Assembly: GCA_937929935.1 (NCBI GenBank)
Contig: CALFUL010000001.1
Coordinates: forward strand, 1 to 49,683
Origin: an uncultured Flavobacteriaceae bacterium
Lineage (GTDB): Bacteria; Bacteroidota; Bacteroidia; Flavobacteriales; Flavobacteriaceae
DNA length: 49,683 nt
Direction of reading: 5' to 3'
Positions 8,801-16,234 of this stretch are shown piece by piece. Made by a program: the position numbers and the translations under genes. The notes under the pieces were generated by a model. That model worked only from the letters and a program-made list of their open reading frames with translations. It ran no database searches and was not told where the DNA came from. Every line of letters begins with the position of its first letter. The stretch's first letter is position 1.

Positions 8801-9094
8801 TTTTTCAATCTCTACATTAATAGTACCACTATTCTCTCTCGAAGTTGACGTTACTCGGTCAACACCTTCTAAACCTTTTAAATTATCTTCAATCTTGAGA
8901 ACAATACCTTCTTCAATCTCTTGGGGCGAAGCACCCGGATAGGTAATCGAAATTGCAATATTTTTTGAATCAGTAAGTGGAAAAAAAGATGAGTTTAATG
9001 ATTTGGCACCAAAAATTCCGAAAATGGCGAAGGCTATTATAATAACATTTACCGCTACGTGGTATTTGATAAAATACGTTATTACTTTTCGCAT
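5867..9094 (-). CDS. Efflux RND transporter permease (AcrB/HAE-1-like)
   Basis: This 1075-residue inner-membrane proton-driven pump has the two-fold RND layout. There is an N-terminal TM helix (residues ~11-30), a periplasmic porter domain, and a TM bundle from ~335 holding the proton-relay pair VIGILVDDGIVIAENIY (Asp397-Asp398). A second porter domain follows, then a TM bundle with the matching GIIALIGIMVNDGLVLIGKFN. The C-terminus is long and charged (EEVERAIKEQKEELQLETD). It couples to the upstream adaptor by a 1-nt overlap. Substrate cannot be read from sequence: hydrophobe/drug-type efflux is more likely than heavy metal, because the DD pair is HAE-like and no metal-site Met pairs stand out. 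Confidence 0.95.
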   Translation of the reverse strand: MRKVITYFIKYHVAVNVIIIAFAIFGIFGAKSLNSSFFPLTDSKNIAISITYPGASPQEIEEGIVLKIEDNLKGLEGVDRVTSTSRENSGTINVEIEKGRDIDFMLLEVKNAVDRVPTFPTGMEPLIVSKLEAVRQTISFALSGSDVPLATLKQIGREIENDIRAIEGISQIKVSGYPEEEIEIAVNENQLLAYNLSFTDVALAVGNSNILVTGGNIKTDAEEYLIRANNRSYYGQELSNVIVKANPSGQTIRLKDVAHIKDRFSETPNASYFNGDIAVNTTITSTNTEDLIISADRVKEYIEGFNQKYDNIQLSVVSDSSETLNGRTKLLIKNAWQGMLLVLLFLSLFLNTRLAFWVAFGLPVAFLGMFVFAGFFNVTINVLSLFAMIIVIGILVDDGIVIAENIYQHYEKGKSPVQAAVDGTIEVMPPILSAIITTILAFSIFLYLDSRIGEFFSEVSVIVLLTLVVSLVEALIILPAHLAHSKALRPRSNEPKKGIGKIFAELRKINQAGDRMMTWMRDKIYSPLFRFTLKYKVLTFGIFAMILMLSIGSVGGGIVRTAFFPHIASDRAQIVLEMPNGTNEKVTDSIISLIEEKSEIVNQELTEKYLKGSDKELFKNVIKIVGPGSSSATLTINMLPGEERPDEVVAELVTNRLRELVGPIVGAESVVYGSGGNFGGSPVSVSLLGNNIKELKAAKKELKTFLINNSALKDVADNDPAGIKEIRLQLKDNAYLLGLDLRTTMNQVRAGFFGTQAQRFQRGQDEIRVWVRYDRENRSSIADLDEMRIVTPTGSRVPLKEIATYTIERGDVAINRSEGRREIMVSADMKNRKDSPADIVAQIKDEVMPEISSKYPTVSASYEGQSREQNKLKKSLNVVGLSVLALIYLTIAFTFRSFSQPLMLILLIPFSMTAVIWGHWLHDFPLNILSVLGIIALIGIMVNDGLVLIGKFNSNLRLGMTFDDAIYEAGRSRFRAIFLTSITTIAGLTPLIFETSRQAQFLIPMAISIAYGIGFATVLTLIMLPLFLSFSNKLKVNAKWLYSGNEITKEEVERAIKEQKEELQLETDLAQKQIE

Positions 9095-10224
9095 TATTCT
9101 TTTTTGTTTGAATCTTCAGCGGGCAACACTTTTACTGCCATACCTGTATAGGCCCCTAATACAGGTGTAGCCAGTATTACTGAGCCATCAGGAACGTTTT
9201 TCAACACAACTGTCTTGTCTGAAAAATAAACTGGTTTGACATCGATCAAATCTAAAACCGTATCACGAACAACAAAAATTTTGTCGCCTTCGAGCAGCAA
9301 ATTTCTATCTATCTCAATGGCTTCAATTTCATTTTTAGCGTCTAGGTTAGCCTCCATATACATGCCTTCTTTTAGCTTGCTATTTTTGACTTCGATGTAA
9401 ACCTTTATGGTTTGTGTTGCTTGATCAATGCTACCATTTATGCGAACTACTTTACCTTCATAGTTCTCTGCACTATCTAAAGCTGATAATTGAACAGCCT
9501 CACCTACTTTTAATAAATCACTAAATGCTCTACTAACTGAAACTTCTAGTTCATACACATCAGTATTTATGAATTCTCCTAATTTTTGACCCGCTCGCAC
9601 CAATGTACCTTCAGTTACTAATGATTCAGTAACTATACCATTAAATGGTGCTGTAATTCTATATTTTAAAAGTCGTTGTTCTAGATTTTTAACCGTGTAA
9701 TAACTCGATAGAATGCCACGCCCATTGATAAAAAACTGCTCTTTATCAGAAGTCATTTCTGGTAAGGGCGGTGTGGCTTTACTGAGATCATAAGTACTAA
9801 GAAATTGCTGCCACTTAGGAAAAATTTCAGGGTAGTCTAATCGCAAATCAGGCATTATTGAAGTAATTTGATTATACAAATCACTTTTGGCTGATTGAAC
9901 ATTTGCCGCATATTCTGATGCGTCTATTCTTATAATCGCCTCACCCTGTTGATACCGCTCTCCTGTTTTAAATAATTTACTACCCTTTCTAAAAACACCT
10001 TGAACCTCAGCAAAAAGTTCTACTCTATTTTTTGCCACTAAATTTCCGTTTGCGGGCACCTTAATGGCCACATTACCGTTTTCAACAACTTCAGTTAGTA
10101 CGGTTTTAACCACCTTTTGAACTTTAGGCTTGAAACCTTTTTTACTATCAGCAATCGCTTTAGCCCCAAAATAGCCGCCAACGATAAGAAGCAACCCTAA
10201 GATTGAAAGAATAATTTTTCTCAT
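9094..10224 (-). CDS. RND efflux periplasmic adaptor (MFP/HlyD family)
   Basis: This 376-residue protein has an N-terminal membrane anchor (residues 3-24, no lipobox Cys). A biotinyl-lipoyl-like half follows (VELFAEVQGVFRKGSKLFKTGERYQQGEAIIRID), then a short helical hairpin (~120-180), the second lipoyl half (YRITAPFNGIVTESLVTEGTLVRAGQKLGEFIN) and beta-barrel/MP domains. It bridges the pump and the TolC-like duct. It is first in the operon; the 345 bp upstream to the tRNA terminator contain no regulator gene, so control must come from elsewhere. Confidence 0.94.
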   Translation of the reverse strand: MRKIILSILGLLLIVGGYFGAKAIADSKKGFKPKVQKVVKTVLTEVVENGNVAIKVPANGNLVAKNRVELFAEVQGVFRKGSKLFKTGERYQQGEAIIRIDASEYAANVQSAKSDLYNQITSIMPDLRLDYPEIFPKWQQFLSTYDLSKATPPLPEMTSDKEQFFINGRGILSSYYTVKNLEQRLLKYRITAPFNGIVTESLVTEGTLVRAGQKLGEFINTDVYELEVSVSRAFSDLLKVGEAVQLSALDSAENYEGKVVRINGSIDQATQTIKVYIEVKNSKLKEGMYMEANLDAKNEIEAIEIDRNLLLEGDKIFVVRDTVLDLIDVKPVYFSDKTVVLKNVPDGSVILATPVLGAYTGMAVKVLPAEDSNKKE

Positions 10225-10432
10225 GAGTTAGGTAATTGTAATACGTGTTTTTTAATGGTAACGCTCTTTTTTGAGGGTTTTAGATTAGACTACAACATTC
10301 GGCAATAGTTCAATGATTTATTGTTAAATCTATCATAAAAACCAAAACATGAATCCTATCAAATTACTTTACTAAATGTTTGCCGCTAAGTTAAGATGAA
10401 TTACCATTTAATGTAAAGAAAGTCTTAATAAA

Positions 10433-10458
10433 AAATAGAAAGTGCAAATAGAAAGTGC
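10433..10458. repeat. 13-bp tandem duplication
   Basis: AAATAGAAAGTGC occurs twice back to back (10433-10445 and 10446-10458), running directly into the hairpin at 10457-10476. The rest of the 10225-10531 gap shows nothing else I can support. Confidence 0.6.
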
Positions 10459-10482
10459 AATCGCACCAGCGATTGCTTTTTT
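10457..10482 (+). terminator. Forward-strand intrinsic terminator without an obvious forward gene
   Basis: GCAATCGC (10457-10464) pairs with GCGATTGC (10469-10476) around a 4-nt loop and is followed by six T residues. No forward-strand coding region precedes it; the nearest genes are all reverse. Confidence 0.6.
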
Positions 10483-10531
10483 ATTTACGTCTATTTACAA
10501 AAGCTTTTACTTTTGACATTTCTGAAAATAA

Positions 10532-10559
10532 AAAATCCATTCCTTAGGGAATGGATTTT
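10532..10559 (-). terminator. Terminator after tRNA-Arg
   Basis: AAAATCCATTCC and GGAATGGATTTT form a 12-bp stem with a 4-nt loop, 10 bp beyond the tRNA 3' end. On the reverse strand the stem runs into a T tract. Confidence 0.75.
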
Positions 10560-10569
10560 CTGAGTGTAG

Positions 10570-10643
<74 letters not shown>

Positions 10644-10733
10644 CTTTTTCTAAATGTGGCTGCAAATCTACTAAAAATATAGATGAATATTATTATCTAT
10701 TTGATGTAAACTTTTAAAGATTTTCATAAATAA

Positions 10734-10764
10734 AAAAAGAGACATATTATTTATGTCTCTTTTT
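10734..10764 (-). terminator. Terminator of the LRR cluster
   Basis: AAAAAGAGACATA and TATGTCTCTTTTT pair perfectly around TTATT, 20 bp past the stop of the last LRR gene. Confidence 0.8.
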
Positions 10765-10783
10765 AATTCTTATATCTTAAATT

Positions 10784-11662
10784 TTAGTTTTCGTCAACGA
10801 ACTTGGTATCAGCCATTCTTGATTCATTAAACAAAGTTTGTGTATATTTTTTATTCAATTCTTGATTATCACTATCAAAGACTAATAAGGTATTACTAGC
10901 CATGTTTTCAAGCTCTTTAAAAGATGTAAATCTGTTTCCTTGTAATTGAGCCGTTTTTAATTTTTGCAAGTCCGCTATTCCCTTAGGGGCAGAACCCTCA
11001 AAGCTATTGTATGAAATTATTATTTCTTTTAGGTTTTTCATTTTTGAAAAATCAGTTTTCACTTCTCCTGAAAGCTGATTTTCTAAAAGACCTAGTACCT
11101 CTAATTTGACTAACTCTTGAAGACTATTAGGTAATTCACCTTGCAATTTATTACTTGACAAATTTAAAATTCTAAGATTTTTAGCCATACCTATACTCTC
11201 AGGTATAGGACCATCTAAAAAATTATTGAATATTGATAATTCTTGTAAAGACTGCCAATTTGAAAAATCTTGTGGCAGACATCCTTTAAAGTCATTCATT
11301 TCAAGTTTTAGCACCTTTAAATTTGAAAGTTCAGTTATTGAATTAGGTATTAAACCCGTTAGACTATTAAACCCTAAATCAAGTGTTTCAAGAAAGGCTA
11401 ACTTTTTCAAAGTATGCGGAAGATTACCGTTTAAGTTATTTAGCGGCAAGTGAATACCTACCACATGGTTATTAATAATTTTAACGCCGTACCAACCACT
11501 TACAGGCTGATCTAAAGCCCAAGAAGTATTCCAGGCATCGCCCTTTGTTGCTTCATAAAGATCTATTAAAACAGATTTTTCTTTTTGAGATATTTGACCT
11601 TTTACAGTTTGTAATAAAGAAATTATCAAAATAAATTGGCAAAAGAATAGAATTTGTCTCAT
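10784..11662 (-). CDS. Secreted leucine-rich-repeat protein 1
   Basis: This 292-residue protein has a signal peptide (MRQILFFCQFILIISLLQTVKG) and a conserved cap (EKSVLIDLYEATKGDAWNTSWALDQPVSGWYGVKI) like the N-terminal cap of plant-type LRRs. About seven 23-24-residue repeats follow, of the LxxLxLxxNxLxGxIPxxI type (for example LETLDLGFNSLTGLIPNSI). The C-terminus is NESRMADTKFVDEN, nearly identical to the tails of its two upstream paralogues. It probably acts in the periplasm or at the cell surface as a binding protein; no catalytic residues are visible. It is separated from paralogue 2 by 262 bp containing a weak GAGA-loop hairpin (11835-11850). Confidence 0.85.
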   Translation of the reverse strand: MRQILFFCQFILIISLLQTVKGQISQKEKSVLIDLYEATKGDAWNTSWALDQPVSGWYGVKIINNHVVGIHLPLNNLNGNLPHTLKKLAFLETLDLGFNSLTGLIPNSITELSNLKVLKLEMNDFKGCLPQDFSNWQSLQELSIFNNFLDGPIPESIGMAKNLRILNLSSNKLQGELPNSLQELVKLEVLGLLENQLSGEVKTDFSKMKNLKEIIISYNSFEGSAPKGIADLQKLKTAQLQGNRFTSFKELENMASNTLLVFDSDNQELNKKYTQTLFNESRMADTKFVDEN

Positions 11663-11834
11663 GACTAGCTAGTTTTAGATTGACCTCTTGAACCAATGCG
11701 AAAAAAGCTTATAAAGTACCTAAAAGCAACTGCAAATAGTAAGACGTCAATATATTTGATAATGTTGTAACGTAAATTATTGTGGTTTCTGATACAATTT
11801 TTGAAAATTCTTCAAATTTGCCCAAATAAATAGA

Positions 11835-11850
11835 GGGCGCTCTCGCACCC
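11835..11850 (-). other. Small GC hairpin with GAGA tetraloop between LRR genes
   Basis: On the reverse strand GGGTGC-GAGA-GCGCCC forms a 6-bp stem (one G-T pair) with a GNRA loop, about 75 bp after the stop of LRR gene 2. The tract after it is only T-rich, so it is a weak terminator or an RNA-stabilising element. Confidence 0.4.
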
Positions 11851-11924
11851 CCTAAAACCAAACTACTAACTAGAAAAATAATTACTACTTTATTACTTTA
11901 CATATTTTTAATCAACTTTACTTA

Positions 11925-12833
11925 CTATTTATCATTATCATCATCTTCAAACTTGGTGTCAGCCATACGTGTAGGAGCACCTGTTTTTAGGTTTTTGAAA
12001 TTGGTGTTAAATTTTTCTTCATCTGAATCAAAGGCCAATAGACCTCTGGTATTTACATTTTCAAGATTTTGAAATGAATCAAACTTATTGTTTTGTATTT
12101 GTAAAATTTTTAGACTGGCTAGTTGGCCAATTTCAGCCGGAATAGCCCCACCCAGCTGATTATTGGCCAATACCAGTTCATTTAAATTTGATAACTTTCC
12201 GATTGTATTTGGAATAGCCCCTTCTAATGAATTTTCGAATAAACCTAAAACTTCTAAATTTTCAAGACTTCCTAATGATTCAGGAATAAATCCTTTTAAA
12301 TTATTACTTGACAGATTCAATATTTTCAAATTTCGCAATGACCCAAAACTATGAGGAATAGGTCCGGAGAGAAAATTATTAAAGGCTGTGAATTCTTCTA
12401 AATTCTTCATTTTACCTATACTTTGTGGTATTGCCCCTTTTATTCTATTCATTTCAATTTTTAAGACTTTTAAATTTTCAAGATTGACTATGTCTTTGGG
12501 TAATAACCCTGTCAATGAATTAAAAGCAAGATTTAAATGAACAAGATTATTTAGTTTTCCGATACTCTCAGGTATTGCCCCTTTTAAATTATTTCTAAAC
12601 AAATTAATTTCAATGACCTTATTATCTTTTACGTGAATTCCGTGCCACTTTGAGGGCATTTCATTCAAATTCCAATTAACAGACCACTCTTTACCATTTG
12701 TTTGATGATACAACTCTAATAATGCATTTTTCTCAGTTTCAGAGATCTGAGCAATCGTTATTGAAACAACCATTAACAATAGAATTGTTAAAGTCACTCG
12801 TCGCATTTTTGATTTTATAGTAATAAACTTCAT
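11925..12833 (-). CDS. Secreted leucine-rich-repeat protein 2
   Basis: This is a paralogue of its neighbours with the same architecture: signal peptide, EKNALLELYHQTNGKEWSVNWNL cap, about eight LRRs with the LxxLxLxxNxLxGxIPxxIGxL pattern, and the tail APTRMADTKFEDDDNDK. The frame extends to an ATG at 12866, overlapping gene 3 by 20 nt. I prefer the ATG at 12833, which clears that overlap and follows AGAAAG closely. An ATG at 12806 (MRRVTLTILLLMVVSITIAQ) would give the shortest clean signal peptide, so the exact start is open. It is likely co-transcribed with gene 3. Confidence 0.85.
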   Translation of the reverse strand: MKFITIKSKMRRVTLTILLLMVVSITIAQISETEKNALLELYHQTNGKEWSVNWNLNEMPSKWHGIHVKDNKVIEINLFRNNLKGAIPESIGKLNNLVHLNLAFNSLTGLLPKDIVNLENLKVLKIEMNRIKGAIPQSIGKMKNLEEFTAFNNFLSGPIPHSFGSLRNLKILNLSSNNLKGFIPESLGSLENLEVLGLFENSLEGAIPNTIGKLSNLNELVLANNQLGGAIPAEIGQLASLKILQIQNNKFDSFQNLENVNTRGLLAFDSDEEKFNTNFKNLKTGAPTRMADTKFEDDDNDK

Positions 12834-12846
12834 CTTTCTATTAAAT

Positions 12847-13731
12847 TTAGTTGTCATCATCTTCAAACTTAGTATCAGCCATTCTGACTTTACTATTAGG
12901 GTATATTTTAAACGACTTTGAACCCATTTTCAACTCGATATTGTCATACTCAAACAATGCTAATTCTGACGATACCGGAGTTATCTTCTGTAATTCTTTT
13001 AGATCAAAACTATTATTTTGAAGTTGAAGAACTTTTAACTGTGGTAATGCAAACACCGCTGAAGACAACTGACCTGTAAAGTTATTTTCAGCCAATACAA
13101 TCATATTTAAGTGTTCGAGATTTCCTAGCTCTTCAGGTACTGATCCAAAGAAACTATTTTCAGCCAATTCTAATCTTTCAAGTTCTTTTAAATTTCCTAA
13201 ACTTATAGGTAATTGTCCAAAAAGAGCATTATCAGAAAATGAAATTACTTTTAACGCTTTTAATTCACCAATACTACTTGGCAAGGAGCCCGATATATTA
13301 TTGCTATAAAGATCAAATACATGTAGCTTCTTAAGATTTCCGATATTTTTAGGCAAATTGCCACTTAACTCGTTTTTACCTAAGCGCAATACTTCTAGAT
13401 TTTCTAGAGATGTAATTGATTCTGGCAAAGAACCAGTCAGTTTATTAAAAGCTAAATTTAGCAACTGAAGATCTTTAAGGTTACCTATTGAATTTGGTAG
13501 TTTACCTCGAAGATTATTGTTCATCAAGTTTAAAGAAACCACATGATTTCTTTTGATTTCAACACCTGTCCATGTTGAAACAGCTTTTGAAAGGTCCCAT
13601 TTTTCGCTCCATCGTTCTCCATTGGTTGCCTCGTACAAATCAACCAAAGCTTGCTTCTCTATAGCCGGAATCTTAGCACTTGCTGTTTGGAAAAACAGAA
13701 TTAACAAAAGGGTTTGAATTATCGTTTTCAC
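12847..13731 (-). CDS. Secreted leucine-rich-repeat protein 3 (first of cluster)
   Basis: This 294-residue protein has a signal peptide (MKTIIQTLLLILFFQTASA), the cap EKQALVDLYEATNGERWSEKWDLSKAVSTWTGVEI, about eight LRRs (for example LQLLNLAFNKLTGSLPESI) and the tail SKVRMADTKFEDDDN. A CAAATGTA (TACATTTG on the coding strand) -7 element at 13764-13771 lies 33 bp upstream, so this is probably the promoter-proximal gene of the cluster. Repeats are of the plant/bacterial RI-like GxIP class, typically protein or glycan binding. Tandem duplication is the simplest origin of the three genes. Confidence 0.85.
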   Translation of the reverse strand: MKTIIQTLLLILFFQTASAKIPAIEKQALVDLYEATNGERWSEKWDLSKAVSTWTGVEIKRNHVVSLNLMNNNLRGKLPNSIGNLKDLQLLNLAFNKLTGSLPESITSLENLEVLRLGKNELSGNLPKNIGNLKKLHVFDLYSNNISGSLPSSIGELKALKVISFSDNALFGQLPISLGNLKELERLELAENSFFGSVPEELGNLEHLNMIVLAENNFTGQLSSAVFALPQLKVLQLQNNSFDLKELQKITPVSSELALFEYDNIELKMGSKSFKIYPNSKVRMADTKFEDDDN

Positions 13732-13763
13732 TTTCTATTTAAAATTAAATAAGATTTATCTTA

Positions 13764-13771
13764 CAAATGTA
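13764..13771 (-). promoter_or_regulatory. -7 element upstream of the LRR cluster
   Basis: The reverse strand reads TACATTTG, matching TAnnTTTG, about 33 bp before the start codon at 13731. No clear -33 TTG partner is seen. Confidence 0.4.
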
Positions 13772-13868
13772 ACGGTATTATCTTAAAATATTTTATTGAA
13801 ATCGATAAATGGGGTAGTTTTTGGCGAATTTTGTTGTGAACTTGCAAAAAACTGTTGTAAGAATTTTC

Positions 13869-15788
13869 TTATTTGTTAATTTTTTCTAAATCTTGAGTCA
13901 AATCTTCCCAACGAGCCATTAATTGCTCAAGATTCTTTTTCTTAGTTTCATAAGAATCAAAAAAGTTAGGCTTGGCAATTGTTTCATCATAATTAACTAC
14001 TAATTCTTGATCAATACCCTTTATTTCTTTTTCTAATGAAGAAATATCTCTTTCAACGGTGCTCAACTTATTCTTTAGAGATTTTAGTTTTTTCTGAGTT
14101 TTAAAGTCATTACCCCCATCACTTGACTTGACTTTCTTATCAGGCTGTTCACTGTTCTTCTTTTCAATGGCCCTGAAATCTTCAACCTGTCTTTGATTAA
14201 GATAATAATCAATATCACCCAGATACTCTCTAATTTTTCTGTCTTTAAATTCATACACCTTATTACTTAACCCCTGAAGAAAATCTCTATCGTGAGAAAC
14301 TAATATCAATGTACCCTCGAAATTTTGCAAAGCTTGTTTAAGCACATTTTTAGATTTAATATCTAAATGATTTGTTGGCTCATCCATAACCAAAACATTA
14401 AAGGGCTGTAATAACATCTTTGCTAATGCCAACCTATTACGTTCGCCCCCTGAAAGTACTTTCACATATTTATCAACTTCTTCGCCTCTAAACAAAAATG
14501 AACCTAATATATCACGTACTTTACTTCTATTTTTTTCAGTAGCCGCATCAGTCATTGTATCTAAAACTGTTTTACTACCATCTAAGTACTCTGCTTGATT
14601 TTGGGCAAAATATCCTATTTGAACATTATGACCCAATTTCAAGTGACCTTCAAACTCAAGCTCACCAACCATAATTTTAGCTAAGGTTGATTTACCTTGT
14701 CCATTCTGACCAACAAAGGCCGTTTTGCTGTTACGTTCAATGAGCAGGTTAATATTATTTAACACATCATTTGATCCGTAGCTTTTAGATAAATTTTCAA
14801 TTTCTGTAACCACCTTGCCAGGTGTTATTGAAACAGGAAAACGAACATTCATTACCGCATTGTCATCTGCATCAACTTCAATACGCTCAATCTTATCAAG
14901 TTTTTTAATTAGCGATTGCGCCATTGAGGCTTTGGTTGATTTAGCTCTAAATTTTTCAATTAAACGTTCAGCTTGTTGAATTTCTTTTTGCTGATTTTTT
15001 TGCGCGTTTAATTGTTGCTGCTTGATTTCATTTCTAAGTACCAAATATTTTGAATACGGCTTGTTGTAATCATAAATACGACCAAGCGAAATTTCAATAG
15101 TTCGGTTTGTTACATTATCTAAAAACATTTTATCATGCGAAACTATAACCACAGCCCCTGAATAATTTTTTAAAAATTGTTCAAGCCAGATAATTGATTC
15201 AATATCTAGGTGATTAGTTGGCTCATCTAAAAGCAACACGTCATTATCTTGTAAAAGCAACTTTGCTAATTCTATACGCATTCGCCATCCGCCAGAAAAA
15301 GTCTCTGTTAATTTTTGAAAATCTTCTCTTTTAAAACCTAAACCCTGAAGTATTTTTTCAGTATCACCTTGATAATTGTAACCCCCAATGATTTCATAAT
15401 GTTGGGTAATATCATTTAGATCTATAATCAACTGATTATAACTTTCGCTTTCATAATCAGTGCGCTCAGCCAACTGTTGGTTGATTATTTCGAGCTTTGT
15501 TTCAGCTGCTTTAATTTCTTCAAAAGCTTGATACGCTTCTTCTAATACAGATCTGCCCTTTTGAAAATCAATGTCTTGACGTAAAAACCCTATTTTAGTG
15601 TCTTTTTCAATGGCAATGGTACCCGTATCATATTCCATATCTCTTGAAAGTAATTTCAAAAGGGTAGACTTTCCCGCTCCGTTCTTTCCAATCAATCCAA
15701 CCCGGTCTCCACCATTTAATCGAAATGATATTTCTTCAAATAAATATTCGCCTGAAAATGATACTGAAAGATTATGAATATTTAGCAT
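13869..15788 (-). CDS. ABC-F family ATPase (Uup/YheS-like)
   Basis: This 639-residue cytoplasmic protein has two ABC domains and no TM segment. The first has Walker A GLIGKNGAGKSTLLK (~residues 33-47), signature TFSGGWRMRIELAKLLL and Walker B LLLDEPTNHLD. A charged linker (QQKEIQQAERLIEKFRAKSTKASMAQS) follows. The second domain has GQNGQGKSTLAK, LSGGERNRLALAKMLL and VMDEPTNHLD, and a C-terminal coiled coil completes it. ABC-F proteins bind the ribosome and relieve stalls; some confer antibiotic protection. The linker is of housekeeping length, so translation or DNA-tolerance roles (YheS/Uup type) are more likely than resistance. It is divergent from the DUF983 gene, with 62 bp between them. 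Confidence 0.93.
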   Translation of the reverse strand: MLNIHNLSVSFSGEYLFEEISFRLNGGDRVGLIGKNGAGKSTLLKLLSRDMEYDTGTIAIEKDTKIGFLRQDIDFQKGRSVLEEAYQAFEEIKAAETKLEIINQQLAERTDYESESYNQLIIDLNDITQHYEIIGGYNYQGDTEKILQGLGFKREDFQKLTETFSGGWRMRIELAKLLLQDNDVLLLDEPTNHLDIESIIWLEQFLKNYSGAVVIVSHDKMFLDNVTNRTIEISLGRIYDYNKPYSKYLVLRNEIKQQQLNAQKNQQKEIQQAERLIEKFRAKSTKASMAQSLIKKLDKIERIEVDADDNAVMNVRFPVSITPGKVVTEIENLSKSYGSNDVLNNINLLIERNSKTAFVGQNGQGKSTLAKIMVGELEFEGHLKLGHNVQIGYFAQNQAEYLDGSKTVLDTMTDAATEKNRSKVRDILGSFLFRGEEVDKYVKVLSGGERNRLALAKMLLQPFNVLVMDEPTNHLDIKSKNVLKQALQNFEGTLILVSHDRDFLQGLSNKVYEFKDRKIREYLGDIDYYLNQRQVEDFRAIEKKNSEQPDKKVKSSDGGNDFKTQKKLKSLKNKLSTVERDISSLEKEIKGIDQELVVNYDETIAKPNFFDSYETKKKNLEQLMARWEDLTQDLEKINK

Positions 15789-15822
15789 TAACTGTTTTAT
15801 GATTAGATGATGAAATAGAAAA

Positions 15823-15840
15823 TTAAGTACTTTTACTTAA
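15823..15840. promoter_or_regulatory. Perfect inverted repeat in a divergent promoter region
   Basis: TTAAGTA-CTTT-TACTTAA is a 7-bp perfect dyad inside the 62-bp gap between the ABC-F gene and the DUF983 gene. It also contains TACTTTTA, one base off a -7 element. It could be an operator; AT-rich chance is not excluded. Confidence 0.4.
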
Positions 15841-15850
15841 AGTTCGGCAA

Positions 15851-16234
15851 ATGTTAAAAAAAGGAAACAAACTATACAGTATTTTAACAGGAAATTGCCC
15901 TAAATGTCATCTTGAGAGCATGTATCTTGAATCTAACCCCTATATCATCAAGAAAATATTTAAAATGCATGACCGTTGCTCAAAATGCAACACCAAATAT
16001 AAAATGGAACCTTCATTTTTCTTTGGCGCAATGTACGTGAGTTATGCGATAGGTGTAGCTATTTGCATTGCAATTTTTCTGTTGGTTTACTTATTGCTTG
16101 AATCAAGCTTACTGAACACACTTTTTATAATTTGTCTGGTTCTTTTTGTGTTTATACCATTGAATTTTCGCCTTTCAAGAAATATCTGGATTAACTTTTT
16201 TATTAATTATGATCCTCAAGCAGCAAAAAACTAA
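15851..16234 (+). CDS. DUF983 membrane protein
   Basis: This 127-residue protein starts with a CPKC pair (GNCPKCHLESMY) and a second CSKC pair near residue 42, a probable zinc ribbon. Two TM helices follow (about 58-82 and 87-106). This layout is the DUF983 family, of unknown function. The stop overlaps the stop of the convergent FAD oxidoreductase by 4 nt. Confidence 0.9.
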   Translation: MLKKGNKLYSILTGNCPKCHLESMYLESNPYIIKKIFKMHDRCSKCNTKYKMEPSFFFGAMYVSYAIGVAICIAIFLLVYLLLESSLLNTLFIICLVLFVFIPLNFRLSRNIWINFFINYDPQAAKN

